DNA from: Streptomyces sp. KL109B
GTDB lineage: Bacteria; Actinomycetota; Actinomycetes; Streptomycetales; Streptomycetaceae
Direction of reading: 5' to 3'
Assembly (NCBI RefSeq): GCF_030766935.1
Contig: NZ_JASERL010000007.1
Location: forward strand, 1 to 64,000
Length of the DNA: 64,000 bases
Below the pieces are notes generated by a model that had not been told where the DNA came from, did no database searches, and worked only from the letters and a program-made list of their open reading frames with translations. Of the stretch, positions 33,648-42,910 are shown piece by piece. The position numbers and the translations under genes were made by a program. Numbering within the stretch: position 1 is the stretch's first letter; every line of letters starts with the position of its first letter.

Positions 33648-34955
33648 TCAGTTCCCCGCCGCCTGTGCCGCTGCCTCTGCCGCTGCCTCTGGCGCTGTCT
33701 CTGGCGCTGTCTCTGGCACCTTCTCTGGCGCCTTCTCTGGCGCCGCCGCTGCCTCTGCTTCTGCTGCTGCTCCTTCTGCTGCTGCATCGCGGTCCTTTTC
33801 ACTGCCGGTCTTCCACGCGTTCTCGAACGCCACGGCCAACCCGCCGCCGGGGATGGCGTATTCGGCCCCTTGCCGCAGGTCGCGCGGGATGAAGTAGCCG
33901 ACTGCCGTACTGTCCTCGACCGCTGCCCACACCGAGTCCCCGGTGCCGCCGATCCCCACGAACTTCTCGCCGCCCGCCACGGCCGCGATCGTCCGCTCGG
34001 CGAGCCCCGCACCCTTGAGTACCGCGCTGCCCGCGCCCAGCGAGACGACTCCCGCCGCGTCCTCGGCAAAGGTCCGCCAGGACACGTCCGCACCCGCGAG
34101 CGAGGCCGTGGTGTGCACGGCCAGCGCACCCGCCGCGAGACCGCCGGACACGGCGCCCAGGACAACGCCGGCCGGGGCACCGATGCCGGTCGCGTCGAGC
34201 GCCAGGCCCACGATGCCGATCGCCGTACTGACCGTGGAGAGCACGTCGCCGATCGCCGCGATGGCGTTGGCGTGCTCCTTGACCCAGTCCGCGACCTCGT
34301 TGGCGAGCCACGCGTGTGCCTCGACGAGGTGCTCGAAGCCGTCCATCAGGCGGTCGAAGAGGCCGGGCTCGTCGGGGGCCTCGTCGGCGGCCTTGCGCAA
34401 CAGCCGCGCGATGTCGTCACCCTGCGCGTCGTGCTGCTGCCGCAGCCGCTGCGCGTCCTCGATGATCTGGTCGAGGTCGGCCCGTGCGCGATCGAGTCGC
34501 TGCGTGGCGGAGTCCAAACGGCCCTGTGCGTCGGCCAGTTGGGCGTCATCGGTGAAGGTCCGCCCGGCCAGCCGCAGATCCGGGTCGGCCTCGGCGGTAC
34601 GCACACGCTCACGCGCCTGCTCCGCCCGAGCCTCGTGGTCGCGGGCGGACTGCTGCATCGAGGACAACTGGTGCCGCCAGTCGACCAGTGCGTCCTGGGC
34701 CTGCTGGAAGCTGTCGGTCGCGGTGGACAACAGGCCGGGCAAGTCCTGCACTTTCGCGGTGAAGGCGTCGGCCGCGACCCCCGACCAGCCCCCGCTGCCG
34801 CGGACGATGCCACTCAACACGTCCTGCGCGGCACGGAGTTTGCCGTACGCGCCGTGGATGTCGTCGGCGAGCGCCTGCACGGATCCCGGTTGTCCGGGCG
34901 CCGGGTCGAAGCCGAGTGCGGGATAGGCGTCGCCGGTGCCGGGTGTGGCGGGCAT
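33648..34955 (-). CDS. WXG100-like protein with membrane region
   Basis: A 435-residue protein. A WSG turn at 57-59 sits in an N-terminal helical hairpin, followed by a long coiled coil (about 95-190). Hydrophobic helices at about 228-295 suggest membrane contact, and a GGEKFVGIGGTGDSVW-type loop follows. The Ala/Glu/Pro-rich C-terminus is repetitive (33661-33790). No FG tail. Second gene of the minus-strand T7SS-associated run, after the gene at 35147. ATG 34955 has GGGGGAA upstream. No toxin motif recognised. Confidence 0.7.
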   Translation of the reverse strand: MPATPGTGDAYPALGFDPAPGQPGSVQALADDIHGAYGKLRAAQDVLSGIVRGSGGWSGVAADAFTAKVQDLPGLLSTATDSFQQAQDALVDWRHQLSSMQQSARDHEARAEQARERVRTAEADPDLRLAGRTFTDDAQLADAQGRLDSATQRLDRARADLDQIIEDAQRLRQQHDAQGDDIARLLRKAADEAPDEPGLFDRLMDGFEHLVEAHAWLANEVADWVKEHANAIAAIGDVLSTVSTAIGIVGLALDATGIGAPAGVVLGAVSGGLAAGALAVHTTASLAGADVSWRTFAEDAAGVVSLGAGSAVLKGAGLAERTIAAVAGGEKFVGIGGTGDSVWAAVEDSTAVGYFIPRDLRQGAEYAIPGGGLAVAFENAWKTGSEKDRDAAAEGAAAEAEAAAAPEKAPEKVPETAPETAPEAAAEAAAQAAGN

Positions 34956-35096
34956 GTCGATTCCCCCGTGGATCGTGGGTTGCGTCGTGGGTTGCGTCGT
35001 GGGTTACGGAGCGGTGGCGGCGGAGGTCCGGGTGGGTGCGGCGGCGAGGGCGCCGGGTGCGCGATTGGGCACCGGGGCAGCAGGTCAGCTGGGCAG

Positions 35097-35146
35097 CAGG
35101 TCAGAATGCCCATCTGCCCAACTGCCCAACTGCCCATCTGCCCAAC
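35097..35146. repeat. Short TGCCCAACTGCCCATC repeats
   Basis: Imperfect 8-bp units fill part of the 190-bp gap between two WXG genes; upstream at 34977-35005 there are two copies of a GGGTTGCGTCGT motif. Confidence 0.6.
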
Positions 35147-35503
35147 TCAGCCGAATGGTGAGGAGGCGGCTCTGTCGGCACTCCCCGGCGCCGACGCCCC
35201 CGCGGCCGCGGGCGTCATCGCCTGCTGGATCGCCTGATCGGTATCGCTGTACGCCTGGGCGGTGACCCGCAGCCCGTCCCGGATCGCCTCGGTCAGCTGG
35301 GACAACTGCTTGATCCCGTACTGCCACGACTCCCGGAACCCGCCACACGCACCCTCAACAGCCTCGTGGCCCATGCCCGCCACCGACGCCCGCTCCATCC
35401 GCGTACCGGCCGCACGCATCTCGGACGTGCACTCGTCCAGCCGTCCCGCGAACCCGCCCAACTCTTCGGCGTCGACACGGAACGTCCCCGGCAAGGACGA
35501 CAT
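35147..35503 (-). CDS. Small WXG100-like protein with SPFG tail
   Basis: A 118-residue two-helix protein typed as a type VII secretion target by pattern (GFRESWQYGIKQL across the turn into helix 2). A YxxxD motif (YSDTD, 85-89) is followed by an Ala/Ser-rich tail ending SSPFG. ATG 35503 has AGGGGGAG upstream. It heads the tight part of the minus-strand operon. Confidence 0.75.
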   Translation of the reverse strand: MSSLPGTFRVDAEELGGFAGRLDECTSEMRAAGTRMERASVAGMGHEAVEGACGGFRESWQYGIKQLSQLTEAIRDGLRVTAQAYSDTDQAIQQAMTPAAAGASAPGSADRAASSPFG

Positions 35504-35627
35504 AGCTCCCCCTGACCTTGATCACCCACCAGAGCCACAAACGTAACCCACGACGCACCTGACAGCCCCGCCACACCTCAACCCTTGTCACAACCTTGTC
35601 GCCCTGCCTCCCTGCCCACCCTCCTTC

Positions 35628-36248
35628 TCAGCCCACAGGCCGCGCCACGCTCGCGGGCATCCTGCCCGGCGGCGTCGTGCCTTCCTGATTCCAGGCGGGA
35701 CCACGGAAGTTGAGCATCACCCAGCTCCCGTCGGCGAAGCCGATCTCGTGCAGGCTGTGCTTGATGTCGCTCCTGCTGCGCACCCAGTTCAGCTGTGCGC
35801 GGTCCCGCTGCCAGACGACCCTCGTCGTCGGCCCGACCGTCCCCGCGTCCAGCCGCCCGAGCACCTCGACCGCGTACAGCATCCGCCGGCCCACGACCAG
35901 CGCATGCACAGGCTCGTAGCAGTTACGAGGCAACAAGGCGCACGCCAGGCTGCCGGCATCCGACCTCCAGCCACCCTTGAGCGCCTCCCGCCGGTCGCGC
36001 CGCCGCAGCAGCCCGCCCACCGGATCAATCCGCTCCCAGAAGGCGAACCTGTCCCATCTGGCCACCATCCTGTCGAACATCGAGCGCGACGCCCTGATGG
36101 ACCAGGACCGCGCGGACCAGGGCGGCTCCGGAACCCAACTGTCGGTCTGCACGACGTACGACGCCAGGACGGGCTCGTACGCCGCGACCGCCTCGACGGA
36201 CAGCGCCATGGCGTCCCTGACACGATCCTGGGTGGATTTCCCAGCCAT
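35628..36248 (-). CDS. Unknown-family protein (DGSW family)
   Basis: A 206-residue protein with an Arg/Trp-rich centre and the family signature HEIGFADGSWVMLNF near 175-190. Related to the proteins at 30134, 61173 and 61887. ATG 36248 has AAGGAG upstream. It lies 124 bp upstream of the WXG gene. Function unknown; the soluble strand-rich C-terminus could be a PH-like fold. Confidence 0.65.
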   Translation of the reverse strand: MAGKSTQDRVRDAMALSVEAVAAYEPVLASYVVQTDSWVPEPPWSARSWSIRASRSMFDRMVARWDRFAFWERIDPVGGLLRRRDRREALKGGWRSDAGSLACALLPRNCYEPVHALVVGRRMLYAVEVLGRLDAGTVGPTTRVVWQRDRAQLNWVRSRSDIKHSLHEIGFADGSWVMLNFRGPAWNQEGTTPPGRMPASVARPVG

Positions 36249-36756
36249 TACGCTCCTTCTTCATCCCGTCCCACAACCCGTCCCGCAACCCGTCCCACAA
36301 CCCGTCCCACAACAAGAAGCGGTCCTGCGGACTCACCGCTCTGGGCGATGTCGCCGACATCCGGCCGATTTCCGCGCAACAGGCCCATGGTGATTCTCCT
36401 GCGCCCCGTCACCGTTTTCACCACATCCTCCGAACGCGGAAATCGACGGAGATGTACGGAGCTTGGCCGCCTTCCTCATCAACGGCGAGGACTTGGCCGA
36501 GTCCTCGGGCTTGGTGACGAGATCGTCGGGCTTGGTGACGAGGGAACCGACGCTCCACTCCGCCCACCGCCGTTCCGCCAGGCGGAATCGGGAACCGGAA
36601 CCCGAGTTCACCCCGCCCTACTTCGCATTCCCGAGTAAACCGGACGCTACGTGTAACTTCCACCAAGCCGAAAACACGGACCAGTTATAGTCCCTTACGC
36701 CGAGTACCAGGCCGCCGTCACTCCGGCACAATCCACGCCCGTCCATATGGAGCCCC
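36249..36756. other. Intergenic region with short repeats
   Basis: A 508-bp divergent upstream region. It contains about four copies of a 12-bp CCCGTCCCACAA unit at 36266-36313 and a 20-bp direct repeat (TCGGGCTTGGTGACGAG) at 36508-36543. A TATAGT -10-like hexamer is at 36686-36691 on plus, without a clear -35. Short open frames here show no family features. Confidence 0.5.
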
Positions 36757-37596
36757 ATGTCCGTGACCTCATATCCAGGCGGGCCCTCGCCGTCGCCCTC
36801 GCCCGCTCTCAAGCCGCGCAGCAAGGGACGTACATTCTTCGGAATCGCGATCATCGTGTGCGCCGTTCTGGGACTCCTCCTGACCCTCGCCTTCGGCTGG
36901 TCGATCTTCTTCGACCGTGCGACGACCTACAACCGCGCTTATGAGCCCGTGGCGTGGCGCAACGAGCCCGCCGACAAGATATTCCCGGACGAACTGTCCG
37001 CGTACGACGGAACATCCAGCGCTACGGACCGCAAGCAGCAGATGTCGTGGGTTCGGGCGGGGATCGCACAGGACACCTCATGCGCGAGCGGCCTGGACGG
37101 CAAGGCGCTGCAGACCGCGAGCGCCCACGACTGCAAGGCCGTGCTCCGCGCGACGTACGTCGACGCCCTCAACTCCCAAGTGGCGACCGTGGCGTTGGTC
37201 GTGCTCGGCGACACCGCGCAGGACGAGTACGGCTCCACGCCCAACGGGCCGCTCGCCGACGCCATTTCGGAGTCCGGCGACGGCCGCGACGGGACACTCC
37301 ATGCGCCGAAGGTCGCCTACTCGGTGCGCGCCTACGGCGTCAAGGGCACGCCCGCGGCCAACTGGACCGACTCCCGGCGCAACGCCTCGGCCGCGAAGGT
37401 CTCCGGCGACAACTACGTCATCGCCGTCACGGCAGGCGCCACCGACGGGCGCCTCGCCGCGCGCCTGCCCGCGCCCTGGAACTCGTACGGCGTGCAGGCC
37501 CCGAATGTGAAGGACCGCTCGACGTACACCGAAGCCGCCAAGGGCCTGACGGAATCCGAGATCATGGGCTCGATCTACGACAAGGACGACGAATGA
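36757..37596 (+). CDS. Membrane-anchored extracytoplasmic protein coupled to mycosin
   Basis: A 279-residue protein. A Pro/Ser-rich cytosolic N-terminus precedes one transmembrane helix (about 28-50), then a large extracytoplasmic domain with two Cys (about 109 and 126) that could form a disulphide. Its stop overlaps the mycosin ATG (ATGA), so the two are translationally coupled and probably cooperate at the membrane. Topology resembles EccB/EccE-type single-anchor proteins only in outline; sequence features of EccB are absent. Confidence 0.7.
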   Translation: MSVTSYPGGPSPSPSPALKPRSKGRTFFGIAIIVCAVLGLLLTLAFGWSIFFDRATTYNRAYEPVAWRNEPADKIFPDELSAYDGTSSATDRKQQMSWVRAGIAQDTSCASGLDGKALQTASAHDCKAVLRATYVDALNSQVATVALVVLGDTAQDEYGSTPNGPLADAISESGDGRDGTLHAPKVAYSVRAYGVKGTPAANWTDSRRNASAAKVSGDNYVIAVTAGATDGRLAARLPAPWNSYGVQAPNVKDRSTYTEAAKGLTESEIMGSIYDKDDE

Positions 37597-39119
37597 ACAC
37601 GCGACGCCGCATCACGGCCGCGCTCGCGACGCTCGGCCTGAGCGCGGTCATCGCCATCACCTCCGTCGCCCCCGCCTCCGCCGCCCCCGGCGCTCCGCAC
37701 AACTGGGAGCTCAAGACGTTGGGCGCGTCCCAGGCCCAGTCGCTCAGCCAGAAGCAGGGCGAGGGCGTCACGGTCGCCGTCGTGGACACCGGCGTGGACG
37801 ACACCCACCCGGCACTCAAGGGCAAGGTGACCCAGGGCCGCGACTTCGGCGGCGGCAACGCCAAGCCGGGCGACCCCTACTGGGGCGTGCACGGCACCGC
37901 GATGGCCCATGACGTACTGAAGATCGCGCCCAAGGCGCACATCCTGTCCGTCCGGGCCATCCTCGAGACCGAGGACCCGGCCTTCAACACCTGGAAGGGC
38001 GAGGTGAAGAACGGCGACGGGACCTCGCCGCTGGCCCAGGCCATCGACTACGCCGTGGCCAAGGGCGCCGACGTGATCTCCATGTCCCTCGGCTCGGAGG
38101 GCAGTTGGGAGGGCAACCCCGACAAGGGCGAGGAGATCGCGGTCTCCCACGCGGTCTCGAAGGGCGTCACCGTACTGGCCAGTTCCGGCAACGACGGCCG
38201 AACCGCCAGCCGCCTCGAGCGCTCAGAGTCCAACGACTTCTCGACGCCCGCGGGTTACCCGGGGGTGATCGCGGTCGCCGCCTCGCAGCCCGATGGCACC
38301 CGCGCCCCGTTCTCCACGGTGCACACCTACAACGACATCGCGTCGCCCGGCACCTTCATCTACAGCGCGCAGCCCGGCGGCGGCTACAAGGCGGTCTCCG
38401 GTACCTCGCCGGCCTGTGCGCTCGCTTCCGGTGTCGTGGCGCTGATGAAGTCGCGCAACACCGACCTCACTCCGGGGCAGGCGCGCACCATCCTCACCCA
38501 GACGGCCACCGCGCCGCCCGGCGGCTGGAACGCGCTGCTGGGCCGCGGCGAGATCAACGCGGCCAAGGCGGTACGCGCGGCGGCGAATCCCCCCGCGACG
38601 CTGGGCAAGGCGGCGCCGTACGAGGGCAAGGAGACCCTGGCCGAACCGGACGGCACCCCGTCCCACCTCACGGCCGAGCTCTACACCTCGGACGTCGTGA
38701 TCTTCGGCATCGGCATCGCGCTCGGCATCGTCATGCTGGGCGGCGGATACCTGCTGCTACGCCGCCGCAAACTGAAGCCCGGCGAGACGACCGGCCCGCC
38801 GTCGCCAACCGGCTGGAACGGCCCACAGCCTCCGGCGTACGCACCCGCTGGCGCGGGCGGGTATCCGCAGGCGGGGCAGGCGGGTGGGTACCCCCAGGCG
38901 GGCGGGTATCCGCAGGCTTCTGGTTATCCGCAAGCGGGTGGGTACCCCCAAGCACCTGGTTATCCGCAGGCGGGTGGGTACCCACAGGCACCGGGGCCGT
39001 CGGCCGGTTCGGGGAACGTGCCGCAGCCCCCGCCTCCGGGCAACCCGCCCCCGCCGCCGGGGCAACAGCAACAGCAACAGCAATGGAACAGCTCTCCGTA
39101 CTCGGACCCGAGTTCTTGA
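37593..39119 (+). CDS. mycP: Mycosin (membrane-anchored subtilisin-like protease) 1
   Basis: S8 serine protease of the T7SS. The 508-residue protein has a Sec signal peptide (cleavage after ASA, about 30), catalytic Asp65 (VVDTG), His100 (HGTAMA), oxyanion Asn200 (SSGND) and Ser272 (SGTSPA), all intact. A C-terminal transmembrane helix (about 375-397) follows. The cytosolic tail has tandem GGYPQA repeats (38860-38995) and a Pro/Gln-rich end. It is the second gene of a coupled pair. Confidence 0.9.
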   Translation: MNTRRRITAALATLGLSAVIAITSVAPASAAPGAPHNWELKTLGASQAQSLSQKQGEGVTVAVVDTGVDDTHPALKGKVTQGRDFGGGNAKPGDPYWGVHGTAMAHDVLKIAPKAHILSVRAILETEDPAFNTWKGEVKNGDGTSPLAQAIDYAVAKGADVISMSLGSEGSWEGNPDKGEEIAVSHAVSKGVTVLASSGNDGRTASRLERSESNDFSTPAGYPGVIAVAASQPDGTRAPFSTVHTYNDIASPGTFIYSAQPGGGYKAVSGTSPACALASGVVALMKSRNTDLTPGQARTILTQTATAPPGGWNALLGRGEINAAKAVRAAANPPATLGKAAPYEGKETLAEPDGTPSHLTAELYTSDVVIFGIGIALGIVMLGGGYLLLRRRKLKPGETTGPPSPTGWNGPQPPAYAPAGAGGYPQAGQAGGYPQAGGYPQASGYPQAGGYPQAPGYPQAGGYPQAPGPSAGSGNVPQPPPPGNPPPPPGQQQQQQQWNSSPYSDPSS

Positions 39120-39124
39120 CCGCA

Positions 39125-39165
39125 CGATCGCACCCCGCGCCCGTCTCGGACGCGGGGTGCGGTCG
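39125..39165 (+). terminator. Terminator after mycosin 1
   Basis: A 15-bp stem with one G-U pair: perfect 10-bp core 39130-39139 with 39151-39160, plus five outer pairs. It begins six bases after the stop. Confidence 0.75.
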
Positions 39166-39293
39166 CTCGGCGAACCGAGCGCCCCGCCGCGCCAGTTCAT
39201 GGTTCGGCGTGCTGGGGCTCGCGATCCCCGCCCCCGTCCTTCCGCTGTGGCTCTTCTCCACGGCCCCGGATTCGCGCCGCTTCGTCCCCTAGC

Positions 39294-39423
39294 CGAACTC
39301 CGGAAGCGCCAGGTGTCGATCCTCTATCCAGTGCTGCGAAAGATGGCGGGACTCATCGGGTGCAAGGAAGCATCCACCCTTCCGGTCACCCCATCGCTCA
39401 AGGCGACGACTCCCCCGAAATGA
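39294..39423 (+). pseudogene. 3' remnant of exported Cys-containing protein
   Basis: About 42 codons (AELRKRQVSILYPVLRKMAG, then GCKEASTLPV) closely match the C-terminus of the broken gene at 48096-48798 (ERKKLLIAAIYPVVRKMAV, GCKEAANLPV). Nothing upstream between here and the mycosin terminator continues the match, so it is a fragment. Confidence 0.7.
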
Positions 39424-39450
39424 CCCACCGGCCCGCACGACGACCTGCCC

Positions 39451-40851
39451 CTACCGAGAGACAGCGCCCCCGACCCCCACCTCGGCACGGCCGCCCCCGA
39501 CTCGCCCTCGCCGCGAACCCCTCAAGTACGACACAACGCCACCCAGCATCCCCAGCACAGCCACGGCCGCCAGCCCCCAACGCCCGCGCCCGGAAACATC
39601 GGTCAGCATGCCCGCCGTAGCCATCAGCGCAAGCACGACGAGCAGCACCCCGCTCCATGGCAACCGCAGCGGCAAGGAGACGACCGGCATCCAGAGCCCG
39701 ACATGACGCCCCGCCTCGACCGGCGCTCCCGGTTCACCCACGACGTACGCATCACCTGCCACCCGCGCGAGTTGAGCAACGTACACCTCACCAGGCAGGC
39801 ACCACCCTTCGTCGCCGACCAGGGCCGCATGCAGCCGTTTCGCCGCCCCCTCCGCATGCCGCCAACAGACCCACACCTGCTGCCCCTCCACGGACTGGGC
39901 AATGGCCGCGCACTCCTGCTCTGCCCAGAAGTGCACCTCACCGCTCTCGGTACGCACCCGCAGCACAGCACCATCGCCCTCACCGGTCGCCGTCCCCTGC
40001 ACAGAACCGCGAGCCGCCCGATGCCGACCGTCGAGCCGGGAAATCCCGCCCAGCGCCCCGCCCCCAACAGACAGCGCTACGACAATCAACGCGACGCCGG
40101 CCCAACACCCCAGGAAAACCCAGGTCTCCCCAGACCCCAGTGCGGTCCCGGCTAGCAACCGATCGAGCGTGTCCGCGTCACCGTGGACGGCGCCCAGATC
40201 AAGACGGTCGGGCGCGTAAAGCACAGCGAGGCGCCCACCCGCACGAGGCACGTCATGCGTCCGAGCATCCATGGCGACGCGCCGAACCCCACCGTCCTCA
40301 TCAGGCAGTTCCACGGTCACATGGGCTTCGAAGTCACTGTCACCCCGACCGGCGAACCGCTCCACGTCAGCGACATCAACGATGCGCACCGTCGCCCGCT
40401 CGGCCCCCGCCTCCCTGATGGCGGCCGCCGCGGTCGCATCGGTGTCGTCACTCGCCGAGATCGCGAGAACCCCAGCAAGCGCGGCGAGGAACGCAACAAT
40501 GCCGACCAGACCTCGCACCTTCACCGCCCGCCCAGACGGAAGCCGGGCAGGAAGCGCACTCCCCTTCGCCATCGACACCGCCCCGGCACCCCGCGGGCGC
40601 ACGACGCCGTACTCGGCGGCCCGCCCCGCACCGTTCCGACGCCCGCGCCCAGCGACCCCGACGCCCCCGACACAGCCGAGACAGACCAGCAGGATCCCGA
40701 CACAGAAAGCGACCAGCATGCGCCGATGACTCAATTCATCGAGGAAGAGCCAACCGAGGAATCCAAACACCGCGACAGCCGACGCCGCCCAACTCACCAC
40801 GGCCAGCAGGGGAGTTCGACCAAAACGCGACCCGGTAACCTGCGAGCTCAT
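39451..40851 (-). CDS. Multi-pass membrane protein of WXG cassette A
   Basis: A 466-residue protein with hydrophobic helices at about 18-36, 47-68, 113-130, 243-262 and 395-440. A soluble loop around 130-230 has SDFEAHVTVELP, and the motif GDEGWCLPGEV lies near 345. Paralogous to the protein at 54584 (SDEGWHLPGRV, same topology). ATG 40851 overlaps the WXG gene stop (ATGA). Probably a membrane partner of the WXG pair; function unknown. Confidence 0.7.
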   Translation of the reverse strand: MSSQVTGSRFGRTPLLAVVSWAASAVAVFGFLGWLFLDELSHRRMLVAFCVGILLVCLGCVGGVGVAGRGRRNGAGRAAEYGVVRPRGAGAVSMAKGSALPARLPSGRAVKVRGLVGIVAFLAALAGVLAISASDDTDATAAAAIREAGAERATVRIVDVADVERFAGRGDSDFEAHVTVELPDEDGGVRRVAMDARTHDVPRAGGRLAVLYAPDRLDLGAVHGDADTLDRLLAGTALGSGETWVFLGCWAGVALIVVALSVGGGALGGISRLDGRHRAARGSVQGTATGEGDGAVLRVRTESGEVHFWAEQECAAIAQSVEGQQVWVCWRHAEGAAKRLHAALVGDEGWCLPGEVYVAQLARVAGDAYVVGEPGAPVEAGRHVGLWMPVVSLPLRLPWSGVLLVVLALMATAGMLTDVSGRGRWGLAAVAVLGMLGGVVSYLRGSRRGRVGGGRAEVGVGGAVSR

Positions 40852-41969
40852 CCGAAGACACTCCTGATGCCATTCCCTGCGGAGCCGCCACCCTGCGGCT
40901 TTCCGCTCTGAACGCCCTTCTCCGTCTTGGCGGCGGCCACTCCGGCCTCACCGCCTTCCTTCTCTTCTTCTTCCAGGCTGTCCTTCGATTCGTTGGCCAC
41001 CACACCGCCGACGACAGGCGCCACGGAGTTGGTACCGACGTCGACGCTCAGCTCTTGTCCGGGTGTGATGTGTGGCGTGAAGGCGGTCTGCATCCCCACT
41101 GAAACCCCTGCGGCACCTCCGGCAGCGCCGCCCGTCACTGCTGTGATGGCCGCGGCCTTCGGATCGAAGTCCTCCCCCTTCCGTACGGAGTCGAGGTAGT
41201 CACCGGTGAACCCTCCAGCCGCGCCTCCGGCCACACCACCGGCGAAATCACCGAGCACGCCCTTCCCCGCCACGGCTCCGACCGCACTACCCGCGACCGT
41301 GCCCACAGTGGCGCCTGCGGCTCCACCGACGAGGTTGGTCTGCCACTCGGGCCCCTTGCCACTGAGGAGGCTGGTCGCGACTCCACCTGCGGTTCCGCCA
41401 GCGAAGTTGGCGAGCCCATCGAGGGCGACCTTGCCGGCGCCAAATGCCTTCTGGCTTGTGTACAGGGCTCTGAAAACCCCTGCGATGGCCTTCAAGGCCC
41501 GCCCAAGGCGTCCAGCCGCGGCGACCGCACGTGCCGCTAGTTGAGCAGCCCTGGCAGCCCCAGCAGCCGCGGAGAACCCCATCGTGATGAAGGAAGACGC
41601 GACAGAGACAGCAACCGAGATGCCGATCTCCAGGTAGATCTCGTGGATCTCCTCGTTGACCTTGCGGATGTTGTCAGCGGCCTCGTCGAGCCCCTCTGCC
41701 GCGTTCTTGAAGTCAGGGAGGACCTCCTCGACCACCTTGTGGAGCTCTCTCCAGTGGGCGTGGAAGGCGTCGGCCGAATCTCCCCGCCACGTTTCCCCTA
41801 CGGCACGGGAGACCTCACGATCGAGGTCTCCGAACATCGCCTGCACGTCGTCGTGCATCCTCCGCCACGCCCTGGCAGCGTTCTCGAGCGCTTCGGGGTC
41901 ACCACCGGGATTGACGATGTCCATCCCGGCTTCGTAGACCTTCTCGGCGACGGACTCGTCATCACTCAC
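40848..41969 (-). CDS. WXG100-domain protein with SVFG tail (cassette A)
   Basis: A 373-residue protein. The N-terminal WXG100 hairpin has WRG at 61-63, closely matching the protein at 53505 (both carry NPGGDPxAL and WRGDSADAF). A hydrophobic region (about 108-135) precedes a long Gly/Ala-rich glycine-zipper-like domain (about 190-290), suggesting membrane insertion. It ends GIRSVFG. Start GTG overlaps the preceding stop (GTGA). Likely secreted T7SS effector or translocation-domain protein, lacking a recognisable enzymatic tip. Confidence 0.75.
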   Translation of the reverse strand: MSDDESVAEKVYEAGMDIVNPGGDPEALENAARAWRRMHDDVQAMFGDLDREVSRAVGETWRGDSADAFHAHWRELHKVVEEVLPDFKNAAEGLDEAADNIRKVNEEIHEIYLEIGISVAVSVASSFITMGFSAAAGAARAAQLAARAVAAAGRLGRALKAIAGVFRALYTSQKAFGAGKVALDGLANFAGGTAGGVATSLLSGKGPEWQTNLVGGAAGATVGTVAGSAVGAVAGKGVLGDFAGGVAGGAAGGFTGDYLDSVRKGEDFDPKAAAITAVTGGAAGGAAGVSVGMQTAFTPHITPGQELSVDVGTNSVAPVVGGVVANESKDSLEEEEKEGGEAGVAAAKTEKGVQSGKPQGGGSAGNGIRSVFG

Positions 41970-42295
41970 TTGGCGCCCTCGCCGAAGAGAGCAGCGACAT
42001 CGTCGTCGGTTGACTCAGTGGTCTGTGTGACGTGCCGTAGGGCTGCCCCGATGGCATCCAGGTGCCGATACACGTGCTCCATGGATTCCGCCATGTCGTT
42101 GGAGAAGCCGATGTAGGCCTCGTTGATTTCGTCAGATTCGGTGAGCAACCCGAATCCGTCGGTAATCGCCTATTCGCCGGTACGTTGCCGAAAAGTCCTC
42201 AGGTGACTCTGAAGGTCGTATGCGTGCGTCTCGAAACTCTTTGCCAGCTTCGACATACCCGAGGAATCGACATACGTCGTTCCGTCGTCGGCCAT
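41966..42295 (-). pseudogene. Small WXG-like gene with in-frame amber stop (cassette A)
   Basis: From ATG 42295 the frame runs parallel to the intact 108-residue protein at 53182 (KLAKSFETHAYDLQSHL vs KLGKSFETFAYDLESYA). It is cut by TAG at 42172-42170, then continues in the same frame (DGFGLLTESDEINEAYI vs DGFGVLTESEDVTSAYI) to a stop overlapping the next GTG. Only the one stop interrupts it, so the break is recent or read through. A downstream TTG at 42148 could give a short C-terminal piece. Confidence 0.8.
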
Positions 42296-42479
42296 GACTT
42301 TGTTCCCCCGTGGGCGTGTAGACGTAGGACGTGAAACGTGACGTCGCCACGTGCACGTCCCGGCGAACGTACACGGTTCCCCACACTTGGCCAACACGGG
42401 CCCAGAGGAGGAGGCGTGGTCACCGCTACCCGCCCACCCCATACACGCAACATCACTCGCCTGACCACGCGGACCAAAC

Positions 42480-42907
42480 GAGCGAATGAAGACCAACTCC
42501 AGGTCCGCAGCCAACTCGACGTCGTGGCGGACATGCTCGGACGGCAATTCCCGCAGGTCAAGACGATGCTGCTAGAGGCGGCCGGAGACATCACCGCGTT
42601 CGCCGACTGCCCGCCGGCGCACTGGAAGAAGATCTGGTCCACCAACCCGCTGGAACGGCTGAACCGGGATATCAAACGACGGGCCGACGTCGTCCAGGTC
42701 TTCCCCAACCCCGCCGCTCTGGACCGACTCGCCGCCGCGGTCCTGGCCGAACTCCACGACGAATGGCAGGTCTTCGACCGCCGCTACCTCTCCGAAGGGT
42801 CCATGGCCGGTCTCTTCACCGGCCAGTCGACCTCACCACGACAGGTTCCCGCACAAGCGGAACCCCATGAGCTGGACTGACTACACCACTTCGTGGGACA
42901 CCACCCC
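42480..42907 (+). mobile_element. IS256-family transposase remnant
   Basis: About 130 codons match the C-terminal part of IS256/Mutator transposases, including IWSTNPLERLNRDIKRRADVV, FPN and HDEW..RRYLSEGSM. Most of the catalytic N-terminal part is missing. The right end is followed by TACACCACTTCGTGGGACACC (42882-42902), which looks like a terminal inverted repeat. No left repeat is visible. The fragment lies just upstream of the amber-mutated WXG gene and may have cut off its promoter. Confidence 0.8.
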
Positions 42908-42910
42908 GGT

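Noticed and set aside
36463..36690. 75-codon frame upstream of the mycosin operon
   Set aside because: Contains a DNA direct repeat and no conserved features or ribosome-binding site.
36757..37596. Assignment as EccB or EccE
   Set aside because: Single-anchor topology fits only loosely, and I see none of the conserved EccB or EccE sequence features.
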